Source: Paraburkholderia largidicola
GTDB lineage: Bacteria; Pseudomonadota; Gammaproteobacteria; Burkholderiales; Burkholderiaceae
Direction of reading: 5' to 3'
NCBI RefSeq assembly: GCF_013426895.1
Contig: NZ_AP023176.1
Location: 186,001 to 250,000 of the forward strand
Length of the DNA: 64,000 nt
Part shown: positions 1-7,911 of the stretch, in pieces
Position numbering within the stretch: position 1 is the first letter of the stretch
Layout: each line of letters begins with the position of its first letter
Position numbers and translations under genes: made by a program
Notes under the pieces: generated by a model
What the model was told of the DNA's origin: nothing
The model's database searches: none
The model's input: the letters and a program-made list of their open reading frames with translations, nothing else

Positions 1-382
1 CCTGCGTCGCGCGCCGCGTGGAGGGGCCGAGCAGATCGAGCGAGCCGCGCGCCTTCATGTGCGCTTCCCATTCGATCAGGCGACGCGCGAATTCGCGCGG
101 CTCGATCGAGCCCTGTCCGTCTACCAGCAGTTGTGCAACGAGCACCGCCTGTTCGGTGTCGTCGGTGATCGAGCCTGCGCGCATGTTCGGCGCGATTGGC
201 TGTTCAGGGCCGGCATCGACGAGTTGTGTGATGCGGCCAAACCGCTGGCGGATATCGGCGCGGCTCAACGACTGGGTCGGCATGCCGAAAGCGTCGCCGA
301 GTGCGAGGCCATAAAACGCGCCGCGTGCGCGGTCGAAGCGCGCAGCATCAGGGGGAGAAAAAGCGGAGGACGGCATAGACAT
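1..382 (-). CDS. ADP-ribosylglycohydrolase family protein (partial, C-terminus outside window)
   Basis: The N-terminal part of an ADP-ribosyl-glycohydrolase (DraG/ARH) fold protein is read leftward off the window edge. Visible motifs are GLALGDAFGMPTQ (about residues 25-37) and the Mg-binding DDTEQ (residues 74-78), both typical of the family, which removes ADP-ribose from proteins or small molecules. The chosen ATG overlaps the stop of the upstream GntR gene in a TGATG junction, so translation is probably coupled; a second in-frame ATG lies two codons further on. Pairing with a GntR/UTRA regulator suggests a metabolic, perhaps nucleoside-related, role. The substrate is not determinable here. 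Confidence 0.85.
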   Translation of the reverse strand, partial: MSMPSSAFSPPDAARFDRARGAFYGLALGDAFGMPTQSLSRADIRQRFGRITQLVDAGPEQPIAPNMRAGSITDDTEQAVLVAQLLVDGQGSIEPREFARRLIEWEAHMKARGSLDLLGPSTRRATQ

Positions 383-1110
383 CAGAATTCCAGGTGCAAG
401 GCAAAGTGCGCGGGATCGAGCAGACTGACGACGTACTCGATGATCGCGTTGTTGCGGTCGCGCGTCAGGCGTCGCGAGCGCAGAAAAGGGGTGCCGGCGC
501 GGCGCTTCAGCAGACGCGCGTCGTCGGCTTCGAGGCCGACGACCTCGGCCCATTGCTCGCCGTGATCGGCCACCATGCCGTGTTCGGCGAGCGTGCGGTT
601 CAGCGAGCCGCCTACCAGCCCTTCGAGCGGCAGCGATGCGAGATCGTCGCTGAATGGCAGGCGGCTGCGTTCGAGGGAAATGGAAGTGGCAGGGTCGCCG
701 ATCACACGCATCCGGTCGATGGCGACGAAGCGCGCGTGGCGCAGGCCAAGCTCCTGTGCCAGCGCATCGTCTTCGATGATCGCGATCTGCAGCAGTTTCG
801 TTTGCGGATTGCCGCCAGCCCGTTCGAGAGCCGTCGTCCAGCCAAGCGAGCCGTCGATCGTTTGCCCGTGGAAGGTCACGAACGAGCCGATGCCGCCTTT
901 GCGGGTGATCAGGCCGCTCGTCGTCAGCAGATCGAGTCCCTTGCGCACGGTGTTGCGGCTCACGGCGAAACGCTCGACCAGTTCGCTTTCGCTTTCCAGT
1001 TGCTGCCCATATGGCAGCTTGCCCGTCAGGATGTCGCGTTCGAGCGCGGCCGCGACCATATGTGCCTTCGAACGCCCGACGTCGGTTGCTCGTGCCGATT
1101 TACGGACCAT
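382..1110 (-). CDS. GntR-family transcriptional regulator with UTRA (HutC-type) domain
   Basis: This 242-residue protein has a winged-helix GntR DNA-binding domain at about residues 15-80 (ESELVERFAVSRNTVRKGLDLL) followed by a UTRA ligand-binding domain to the C-terminus. That is the layout of HutC/FarR-type repressors, which release DNA on binding a small metabolite. The start is fixed by a good ribosome site (AGGAGA) seven bases upstream; longer readings of this frame are not supported. It is co-transcribed with the overlapping ADP-ribosylglycohydrolase gene. A 16-base motif in its own promoter recurs in the promoter of the neighbouring porin, so it probably controls both. Confidence 0.92.
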   Translation of the reverse strand: MVRKSARATDVGRSKAHMVAAALERDILTGKLPYGQQLESESELVERFAVSRNTVRKGLDLLTTSGLITRKGGIGSFVTFHGQTIDGSLGWTTALERAGGNPQTKLLQIAIIEDDALAQELGLRHARFVAIDRMRVIGDPATSISLERSRLPFSDDLASLPLEGLVGGSLNRTLAEHGMVADHGEQWAEVVGLEADDARLLKRRAGTPFLRSRRLTRDRNNAIIEYVVSLLDPAHFALHLEF

Positions 1111-1186
1111 CTTCAGTCTCCTGTTAGAGAGCGGTGCGCGCACGCGCCAGCGCGTGACAGCGCGCGCAGCACACCTTGCAAAAGGC

Positions 1187-1202
1187 ACAAGTATGCACAT
1201 GT
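1187..1202 (-). promoter_or_regulatory. Putative GntR operator upstream of the GntR gene
   Basis: ACAAGTATGCACATGT lies 77-92 bases upstream of the GntR start. It matches the porin-promoter copy at 2357-2372 in 14 of 16 positions, with half-sites ACAAGT and ACATGT. Binding by this GntR protein is inferred from position and repetition only. Confidence 0.5.
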
Positions 1203-1270
1203 TTTCGGACAGGTGGCGACTGGAGGATGGTTGGCGCGGGCGCATGCGGATTCTTCGCGTTTGACCAGTG

Positions 1271-2296
1271 TCAGAAGCGATGCACCATGCCGAGCTGGAA
1301 GCCGCGCGCGTCTGCGCCCGCATAGGCGAGAGGCAGGCCTGCATTGGCCGATCCGGCGAGCCGGTAGGAAGCATTGCCCTCGTTCTGCAGGAACGACACC
1401 GCGCCATAGAGGGAAGTGCGCTTCGAGAACGAATACGTGTAGAGCGCAGCGATCTGCCGCGCGTTGTCGCCGTGCCCGGTTTCATCATGCAGCAGCGTGC
1501 CGCCGAGCGAGACGGCCTGGGCCGGCGTCAGCTGGTACACGGCCGAAATGCCGTACACGTTGACGTCGAGCGCAAGGTCGTCCCATTTCGCGCCGCTCCA
1601 TCCGAGATACACCGTCGTCTTGCCAATCTGGTAAGACGCGCCGACTTCGGCGGTGCGATCGAGTGTGCTGTTGTCGGCGCTGCGTACGGCCTGTGCCGCC
1701 GCGACGGCAGAGAAGGGGCCGTGCGAATACGTGATATCCGCCTGATAGCTCGCGCCGGCAGAGCGCAATCCGCCCGCGTCGCCGAAGCCGACATAAATGC
1801 TGAACTGCACGCCCGACAGCGTCGGCGACGTGTACGACACCGTGTTACTGGTGCGAACCGCGTAAGTCATCATGTTGCTGAAACCAGATGCCTGCGTCGA
1901 TGCGCCGAACGCATCCAGGCCGCCCTGATCGTTGAAGATCGGCGAGTTCTGACGGCCGACATGTACCTCGCCCCAGTTGCCGCCCACGCCTACCCATGCC
2001 TGCCGATTGAACAGCGAGCCCGGCGACGCGAACGTGCCGTCGTTCGGATTGAAACCGTTCTGCAGATCGAAGCTGACGAAGTTGCCGCCGCCGATATCTT
2101 CATGGCCGCGCAGGCCGAAGCGGCTCGCCCATTGCCCCGATGATCCGATCGCAGCCGTGTAGCCGTTACCCGTGTTCACGTACTGGAAGAACTCGTCGAC
2201 GATGCCATAGAGCGTCACGCTGGAATCGGCGTGGGCGAGGGGCGGGAACGCGCAGACGGCAAGCATGCACGCGACGCGCAGCGAACGGTTGGACAT
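1271..2296 (-). CDS. Gram-negative porin (Burkholderia OmpC-like)
   Basis: This 341-residue outer-membrane porin has a Sec signal peptide ending near ALA-HADS, then the SSVTLYGIVDEF first strand typical of Burkholderiales porins. NRQAWVGVGG and EVHVGRQNSP mark the internal loop region, and the protein ends in the terminal phenylalanine (GMVHRF) recognised by the BAM machinery. It forms a trimeric channel for small solutes. The start has an AAGGAA ribosome site. The promoter carries the same 16-base motif as the adjacent GntR gene, so expression is probably tied to that regulator. The permeating substrate is unknown. Confidence 0.93.
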   Translation of the reverse strand: MSNRSLRVACMLAVCAFPPLAHADSSVTLYGIVDEFFQYVNTGNGYTAAIGSSGQWASRFGLRGHEDIGGGNFVSFDLQNGFNPNDGTFASPGSLFNRQAWVGVGGNWGEVHVGRQNSPIFNDQGGLDAFGASTQASGFSNMMTYAVRTSNTVSYTSPTLSGVQFSIYVGFGDAGGLRSAGASYQADITYSHGPFSAVAAAQAVRSADNSTLDRTAEVGASYQIGKTTVYLGWSGAKWDDLALDVNVYGISAVYQLTPAQAVSLGGTLLHDETGHGDNARQIAALYTYSFSKRTSLYGAVSFLQNEGNASYRLAGSANAGLPLAYAGADARGFQLGMVHRF

Positions 2297-2356
2297 TGGG
2301 TTCCTTGTGACCGGTTGGATCGGGCTGTGTTTCAACTGCTTGTTCCTTAAAAAAGT

Positions 2357-2372
2357 ACAAGTAGGAACATGT
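2357..2372 (-). promoter_or_regulatory. Putative GntR operator upstream of the porin
   Basis: ACAAGTAGGAACATGT lies 61-76 bases before the porin start, in an AT-rich promoter stretch. It is the partner of the motif at 1187-1202. Confidence 0.5.
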
Positions 2373-2769
2373 GCAAAAGTACGGCCACAGATTGGACAAG
2401 TCAAGAAAACAAATATCAGGGAAAACCTTTAGTTGGAGCATCGGCAAACCGCCATGGCGGCCGACGAACTGATCGCCGTGTGCCGTTCGACGACAGGCAT
2501 CCGCCCTCAGAATTAAGTGGCGCACAAGTGTTCAGACGCACGGTTTCTGGGGGAAGGCTGAAGTCGCCTCCTACTCACTGCAGTAGCTTGTGCGAGTCGC
2601 GCCCTCGTTCGATCAAAGTCGTTTTGACGGGCAGGGCGCCCCGTGAAGCGCTGTCGTGCCGGGCATGACATCCACGATGACGCGTCTGCGTACGTGAGAC
2701 TTGTCGGAGCAGGACGGGCGTTCGAAGCACTCGGGCAGCCGACTTCGTTTCAACAGATCGACCGACCGA
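2373..2769. other. Intergenic region, no intact gene
   Basis: No supported gene is present. The right part probably belongs to the 5' non-coding portion of the decayed group II intron that follows. The left part, around 2450-2520, contains a short open stretch with no recognisable family. Confidence 0.4.
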
Positions 2770-3138
2770 ATCAGGTGTGCGCCGTGAAACGGTGGCGCTT
2801 TCCAGCGGGCGCAAGTCCCGCCCGGTAACCTGTCGACTCCGATTCGTGTTCGTAAGCGACTGATGGCGTTACACGCGAAAGCGAAGGCAGAAGCCGGGTA
2901 CCGTTTCTATGCTGTGTACGACAAGATCTACCGTGAGGATGTGCTGGCACATGCGTACGCCCAGTGCCGCTCGAACACGAGCGCACCGGGTGTCGATCGA
3001 CAGGACTTCGCGGAGGTCGAAACGTGGGAGACTTACCGGCCGGACCTTATCAGAAGAGTGCTTATCCTGAAGTCCAATGGCAAGCTGAGGCCTTTGGGCA
3101 CCTCGACCTTGCGTGATCGGTCAGGCAAACTACTTTAA
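2770..3138 (+). mobile_element. Group II intron remnant with broken reverse transcriptase/maturase
   Basis: The reading frame from 2863 encodes the N-terminal part of a group II intron reverse transcriptase (YDKIYREDVLAHAYAQCRSN, APGVDRQDF, then NGKLRPLGTSTLRDR). About 20-25 residues normally found between the APGVD block and the ETYRPD block are missing, and the protein stops after STLRDR, before the catalytic YADD domain. The preceding bases (GCGGGCGCAAGTCCCGC near 2808) look like intron RNA domain I. No catalytic domain V was seen downstream. It is a dead fragment, so both mobility and splicing are lost. Confidence 0.8.
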
Positions 3139-3231
3139 TGTAGGCGCGGACAGAATCGACGGGTTCACTTTCTGTCGCCCTGAAGGGCTGATGAGCGCAG
3201 ACAGTTTCTTCTTCATCTCGCCTTGCTGGCG

Positions 3232-4161
3232 CTATGGAATCTGAGAGAGCCCGCGCTTCGCTTCCAGCAATTCGATCAGCAATTGATCGCGCTGGCGAAT
3301 CATTTCGGCAAAGTCGTGCGACTGTAGTTTCGTTTCGACGCCCTTCGCGATCGATTCGATGTAGTCGTCCGTCTCGGGGTACGTGCCCAGATCTCTCGCC
3401 CACTCGCGCTGAGCTGGGCCCAGATGCCGCAGCACATGTGTGATGCCACCGGGACCGCCGGAAGCATGAAGGTTGAGAAACGGACCGAGGAGCGCCCAGC
3501 GCAAACCGGGGCCGTAGGAGATTGCGGTGTCGACATCCTCCACTGAGGCAATGCCGCGCTGTACCAGACTGATCGCCTCTTGCCAGATCGCCGCTTGCAG
3601 GCGATTGGCAATATGACCTTTGACTTCCTGGTTGATGCGAATAACTTTCTTGCCAGTTGACGCGTAGAGCGTCATCGCCCGGTCTATGTATTCCGTCAAT
3701 GTGAGCCTTCCGCCGCCGACCTCGACCAGCGGAATGATGTGCGATGGATTGAACGGATGCCCAAGTACGATCCGCTCCGGATGCTGCGCGTGAGCCTGAA
3801 TCTCGCTGACCGACAATCCCGACGACGAAGACGCGATGATCGCGTCCGTCTTCGCCGCGCGTTCGATGTCGGCGATCAACGCCTGTTTGACGTCGAGCCG
3901 CTCCGGGCCGCTTTCCTGAATGAAATCGGCGTCGCGCAACGCTGCGGTTAAATCGGTCGTGAAGACCAGCTTTTCGCGCGAGGCATCATCCGAAAGCCCG
4001 AGCCGCTCGACAACCGGCCAGTTCTCGTCGATCCACCCGCGCAGGCGCGACTCCGCGCCCTCGGCGGGATCGGTCGCGATGACGTCGAAACCATGCGCCA
4101 GAAAATGCGTGGCCCATCCCGCGCCAATCACGCCCGTGCCGACGATCGCGATCTTCTTCAT
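3232..4161 (-). CDS. lcdH: L-carnitine 3-dehydrogenase / 3-hydroxyacyl-CoA dehydrogenase family
   Basis: This 309-residue NAD-dependent dehydrogenase has the N-terminal Rossmann motif GTGVIGAGW (residues 8-16) and the conserved SSSSGLSVSEI and GHPFNPSHIIPLVEV segments. These distinguish the carnitine-dehydrogenase branch of the 3-hydroxyacyl-CoA dehydrogenase family. It would oxidise L-carnitine to 3-dehydrocarnitine in the cytoplasm. It starts three bases after the stop of a beta-keto acid cleavage enzyme gene, the usual next step of that pathway, which supports the call. The gene is intact. The operon's transporter gene is truncated, so natural expression is in doubt. A related beta-hydroxy acid is a possible alternative substrate. 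Confidence 0.8.
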   Translation of the reverse strand: MKKIAIVGTGVIGAGWATHFLAHGFDVIATDPAEGAESRLRGWIDENWPVVERLGLSDDASREKLVFTTDLTAALRDADFIQESGPERLDVKQALIADIERAAKTDAIIASSSSGLSVSEIQAHAQHPERIVLGHPFNPSHIIPLVEVGGGRLTLTEYIDRAMTLYASTGKKVIRINQEVKGHIANRLQAAIWQEAISLVQRGIASVEDVDTAISYGPGLRWALLGPFLNLHASGGPGGITHVLRHLGPAQREWARDLGTYPETDDYIESIAKGVETKLQSHDFAEMIRQRDQLLIELLEAKRGLSQIP

Positions 4162-4164
4162 GGC

Positions 4165-5085
4165 TCAGTGCTCCAGACAGGCGGCATCGACGGTTGCGTG
4201 CAGTGGCCGCAGTCCGATGATCGCGCGCGCTTCGTCAGGCGTCGCCGGTTCGTAACCCATCTCGCGCACCATGCGAACGAGCCGCTCGACCAGTTGCACG
4301 TTCGTCGCCAGTTCGCCGTGCCGGTAATACAGGTTGTCTTCGAGCCCGACGCGCACGTGGCCACCCAGCAAGAGCGAATTCATCGCGGCGGGCAATTGCG
4401 CAGCGCCGATCGCGCTCACGTTGAACACGGTGTCGCGCGGCAGATGATCGACCATTGCCTGCAACAGACGCGGCGTGTAGGGCAATGCGCCCTGAAACGC
4501 ATTCGCGCCGATCACGATGTTGATGAAATGCGGCGCGTCGTCCAGACCGTCGTTGATCGCGCGCTGCACATCCTGAACGATATCGGCGAGACCGAACACT
4601 TCCCATTCGGGCTTGATGCCACGCGCTTTCATCATTTCGGCAATCTGGCGGATGCGCGAAGGCGGCGTCGCGACGAGAATCTCCTTGCCGCCAAAACTCG
4701 CGATCACCGTCTGCGCGTCGAGCGTACACATTTCGACGCCATCACCCTGCATGCCTTTCAGACGCTCTTCCCACTGAATTTCCCACAGGCCGTTGTCGAG
4801 TTCGCGAACCATGTCGCCGTCGATACCGCCGCCCGTCGAATTGTTCAAAATGATGTCGCACTTGTCGCGAATCAGCCGGTTGATATGGCTGTAGATGGCG
4901 GGATCGCAGGTCGCCTGATCGTCGGGACGGCGCGCGTGGACCGCCACGACACTCGCGCCTGCGTTGTAGCAGCGGTAGGTATCGTCGGCGATTTCCTGGG
5001 GCTGTGTGGGCAGATTCGGGTTCATCTTTTTGGTGGCCATGCCGCCCGTGGGCGCAACGGTCACGATGACTTTGGGCTTGCTCAT
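4165..5085 (-). CDS. Beta-keto acid cleavage enzyme (BKACE, DUF849 family)
   Basis: This 306-residue TIM-barrel protein belongs to the family that condenses a beta-keto acid with acetyl-CoA to give acetoacetate and a new CoA thioester; with 3-dehydrocarnitine the product would be betainyl-CoA. Family marks are VTVAPTGG near the N-terminus, NNSTGGG, and [11 protein letters not shown] near the C-terminus with the metal-binding glutamate. The usual zinc motif HxH is AVH here (alanine 48, histidine 50), so one expected ligand is missing. The gene is directly upstream of the dehydrogenase gene and downstream of the transporter remnant. No separate betainyl-CoA thioesterase gene lies next to it. 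Confidence 0.8.
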   Translation of the reverse strand: MSKPKVIVTVAPTGGMATKKMNPNLPTQPQEIADDTYRCYNAGASVVAVHARRPDDQATCDPAIYSHINRLIRDKCDIILNNSTGGGIDGDMVRELDNGLWEIQWEERLKGMQGDGVEMCTLDAQTVIASFGGKEILVATPPSRIRQIAEMMKARGIKPEWEVFGLADIVQDVQRAINDGLDDAPHFINIVIGANAFQGALPYTPRLLQAMVDHLPRDTVFNVSAIGAAQLPAAMNSLLLGGHVRVGLEDNLYYRHGELATNVQLVERLVRMVREMGYEPATPDEARAIIGLRPLHATVDAACLEH

Positions 5086-5131
5086 GATGGTGTTCTCCGA
5101 TGAAGAATGAGGTTCTGAAAAAAGAGGGCGG

Positions 5132-5581
5132 TCAGTGCGCGCTTGCGTCGTCGATCGTGCCGACGCGGACTGCGCTTTTCGGCAAGCCAAGCAAAATGGT
5201 CAGTCCGCCGCAGATGACGAGCGCGGTCAATGCGAGAAGGCCCAACTGAATGCTGCCGGTCACCGACTTGATCCAGCCGATCAGCGTCGGACTCGCGAAA
5301 CCGCCCAGAATGCCGAGCGAGCTGATGACCGCAATGCCGGCCGCCGCCGCTTCCTGGCCGAGATAGGTAGGCGGGATCGACCAGAAGAGCGATCCACCGC
5401 CGAAGATAAAGAACGCGGCGACGCACAGCAGAACCATGACGGGGACGATCGCGGTGCCGAGAAACGATGTCGATGCCAGCGCCGCCGCGCCGAGAACCAG
5501 CGTGCCGCCGACGTGCCAGCGGCGTTCCTTGAACCGGTCCGAACTGCGGCTGGCGATATCAATCTCGGCGATGCCGAACTG
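5132..5581 (-). pseudogene. Truncated MFS transporter (C-terminal third only)
   Basis: Only the last roughly 150 residues of a major facilitator transporter remain: the SSDRFKERRWHVGG cytoplasmic loop and about four membrane helices, ending in GTIDDASAH. The frame meets a stop codon (5582-5584) immediately upstream, and the N-terminal two thirds are gone. This gene heads the carnitine-type operon, 46 bases before the BKACE start. The break point coincides with the arrival of the lower-GC toxin gene on the other strand, so the insertion or deletion that brought in that gene probably destroyed the transporter and the operon promoter. Confidence 0.85.
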
Positions 5582-5607
5582 TCAGAGTAAGCTATACAAG
5601 AACGCAG

Positions 5608-7902
5608 ATGTTAATCAGCTATCCAATCCTGCCGGATCACCTGACGGGCGCGAGCGCACCTGAACCCGACCTGGCGCCGCATGGCTTCTATCCGATCAGT
5701 CGGCGCAATCGTTGGCACGGTGGCGTCCATCTGGATCCTGGTGCGAGTGCGGATAGACCGGTTCTCGCGATAGCCGACGGCAAACTGATCGCGTATCGTC
5801 AGGCTTCGCAGCCCGAGTACAAGTCGTATGATCAGAACAAGACGCAGCCATCGGACACCAGCTTCGTTTTACTCAAGCACAGCACTGAAACGGGAAACGG
5901 TGTGCGAGTCGAGTTCTACTCGCTTTATATGCATTTAAGAAACGTAGCAGATTTTCCGCCGAGTTTCGTGGACCGTGCCCACGCTCACTATGCAAAGCCA
6001 TTGCAGAGCCCTGAGTGGGACAAGGTCAAGGTGTTCGCTGAACACGACGCGCCCACTGTGTACCGGAAAGAAGTGGTCGGATTGATTGGTCAATGGGGCG
6101 GCAAGCACTACGTCCATTTCGAAACGTTCTGCACTCAAGACCAACTAAATGCATTCTTTCCTGATTGCAAGGTCAAGTATCAGGAAGCGAACCGAAACGG
6201 TGACGATGAATACTGGGGCGACGCGTATTTCATGATCCCGGCATCTACGAAATTTCATTCGACCTACACGCAGCGTGTTGCCACACAACAGCGTCACTAC
6301 AACGTGCCACCGCTACAGTCTGGGCAAAATGCCCAGAGGCTGTATGTGCGTGTGCGTTACGAGCGTGGTACGCGCTACACGCAAACCTGGTCATGGAACG
6401 ACCAGACGGGAGCGGCTACGCCGCTTGGCGGCGAACAGGCCGAGCGCGAATACGAGTACGGCCTGTACCAAAAGGCAGCGGATCTGTACGATTCGTGTCC
6501 TAGCGCAGGTTTTGACTTGCTACGCACTGGCCGGAATCTTGGCCCTGACCGTATGCGGTTGTCATCCGATCAGAATGTTGCGTGGGCGGCGATACCATAC
6601 AGCGGGACCGAGACAGGCTACGTCAATCTTGCCGATGCTGCCGTACTGAAGTTTTCAGACGCCGATTTTCCCCATTTCATGCACTGGCGCAAGATCAATG
6701 AAGACGGCAAATACATCGCCGACGATGGTCATGGCGTCGTCGATGTCCTGGCCGATGTGGTGAGTGCAGTCGACACGAATGCCGACGGTAAATTGACGGG
6801 CGAAGAATACGAAGCCTGGTTTCGCAGTGACCCTACGGCCCGTGAACGGATGCGGCGTCTAGTTGTTCAACATTCAAGTGAGTGGGACAAGCGTACCCAG
6901 GTCACGCGGTATCAGGATCTGACGCAGCAAGGCGAAGTGTTCGACAAAAACCCTGTCAATTTTCAGGCGTTTCTCGACTTTTATGCGAAAGCCGCATTTT
7001 GGGAAGAAGCAGGTTTGCCGGAAAAGGTCTGGTATTTCCATCCAATTGAGATCATTAGTCATTTCCGCAAATGTGGCTGGCTTTCACAGAGCGAGTTGGC
7101 GCAATTGCTTCCGCGCAAGAGCGGACTGCCGCATCCCACACAGACGCTCAGTTGGCAGGCCGCGTCCTCCCGGGTAGGCGGGACGCCGGTTTCGCATACC
7201 GACATTGGCAGCATGTTTCGCCGCTACGGCCTGACGACGCCCGAGCGCCAGACTGGCTTTCTTAGTCAGACCTACATCGAGACGGGATTGTTGCGTGTCA
7301 CGAAGGAACTCGGCGAGGGAGCAGGGCATGCCTATGAAGCGTTCTATGGCCGAGGCTTGATGCAACTTACGTGGCCAACGCTCTATGCTGACTATGGCAG
7401 CTTCCGAAAATTTCCCAACCATACTGGCGCCTATGTCGATTCACGTATCACTGTGACTTCGACACACAACTGGAGTGGTCCGCCAACAGTCGATCAACAC
7501 GGCCACGCGCACAGCGACACACGCCTCTGGGCACCACGATACGATCCCGACGTCGTCGCGACCAACAGCTTCGACGCGTGTGATAGTGCCGGTTTCTTCT
7601 GGGTTTGGAAACACTTCATGGGCCAGGCCAACATTCATCGTATCGCGGATGAGGGAATTACGACGGAATCGGTCGGCCGCATGTCCATTCTCGTGAACGG
7701 CGGCGGCAATGGCTACAACGAACGACAGCAATACGCTGCTTTCGTGTCCCGTTATTTGTCGGACTCGACGGAGCGCACTTCCTCTGGAACGCTGACTGTC
7801 GCAAGGCAGCGTATTGTTACGCATCCGCATCAGACACCTATGTGGGGGCAGTCCGCGACGACCACGCCGGTCATGGTCGACTACTCCGCTCAACGTCCAT
7901 AA
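5608..7902 (+). CDS. Predicted T6SS-type cell-wall-degrading effector: M23-like peptidase, EF-hand, GH19-like lysozyme
   Basis: This is a 764-residue multidomain toxin. Residues about 20-180 resemble an M23/LytM endopeptidase (WHGGVHLD at 36-43, YSLYMHL with H109, HYVHFE at 167-172). An EF-hand calcium loop (DTNADGKLTGEE) sits near 389-400. Residues about 540-740 resemble a GH19 chitinase/lysozyme domain, with YIETG (E558) and FYGRGLMQLTW (579-589). There is no signal peptide or lysis cassette, as expected for type VI cargo that cuts peptidoglycan of rivals. The M23 ligands are unusual (H-x-G-x-H rather than H-x-G-x-D). No VgrG, PAAR or Hcp gene is nearby. Its lower GC and its position at a truncated gene suggest transfer. 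The next gene is the likely immunity gene. Confidence 0.75.
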   Translation: MLISYPILPDHLTGASAPEPDLAPHGFYPISRRNRWHGGVHLDPGASADRPVLAIADGKLIAYRQASQPEYKSYDQNKTQPSDTSFVLLKHSTETGNGVRVEFYSLYMHLRNVADFPPSFVDRAHAHYAKPLQSPEWDKVKVFAEHDAPTVYRKEVVGLIGQWGGKHYVHFETFCTQDQLNAFFPDCKVKYQEANRNGDDEYWGDAYFMIPASTKFHSTYTQRVATQQRHYNVPPLQSGQNAQRLYVRVRYERGTRYTQTWSWNDQTGAATPLGGEQAEREYEYGLYQKAADLYDSCPSAGFDLLRTGRNLGPDRMRLSSDQNVAWAAIPYSGTETGYVNLADAAVLKFSDADFPHFMHWRKINEDGKYIADDGHGVVDVLADVVSAVDTNADGKLTGEEYEAWFRSDPTARERMRRLVVQHSSEWDKRTQVTRYQDLTQQGEVFDKNPVNFQAFLDFYAKAAFWEEAGLPEKVWYFHPIEIISHFRKCGWLSQSELAQLLPRKSGLPHPTQTLSWQAASSRVGGTPVSHTDIGSMFRRYGLTTPERQTGFLSQTYIETGLLRVTKELGEGAGHAYEAFYGRGLMQLTWPTLYADYGSFRKFPNHTGAYVDSRITVTSTHNWSGPPTVDQHGHAHSDTRLWAPRYDPDVVATNSFDACDSAGFFWVWKHFMGQANIHRIADEGITTESVGRMSILVNGGGNGYNERQQYAAFVSRYLSDSTERTSSGTLTVARQRIVTHPHQTPMWGQSATTTPVMVDYSAQRP

Positions 7903-7911
7903 CTACTTCAG

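Noticed and set aside
2771..2986. Short minus-strand frame over the intron remnant
   Set aside because: The plus strand gives a recognisable reverse transcriptase; the minus frame has no motif.
4093..5103. 336-codon open frame on the plus strand
   Set aside because: It is the shadow of the BKACE gene, whose family motifs are on the other strand.
5608..7902. Phage endolysin instead of a T6SS-type effector
   Set aside because: No holin, spanin or phage structural genes are near, and the large multidomain layout with an adjacent secreted partner fits a bacterial toxin better; the alternative is not fully excluded.
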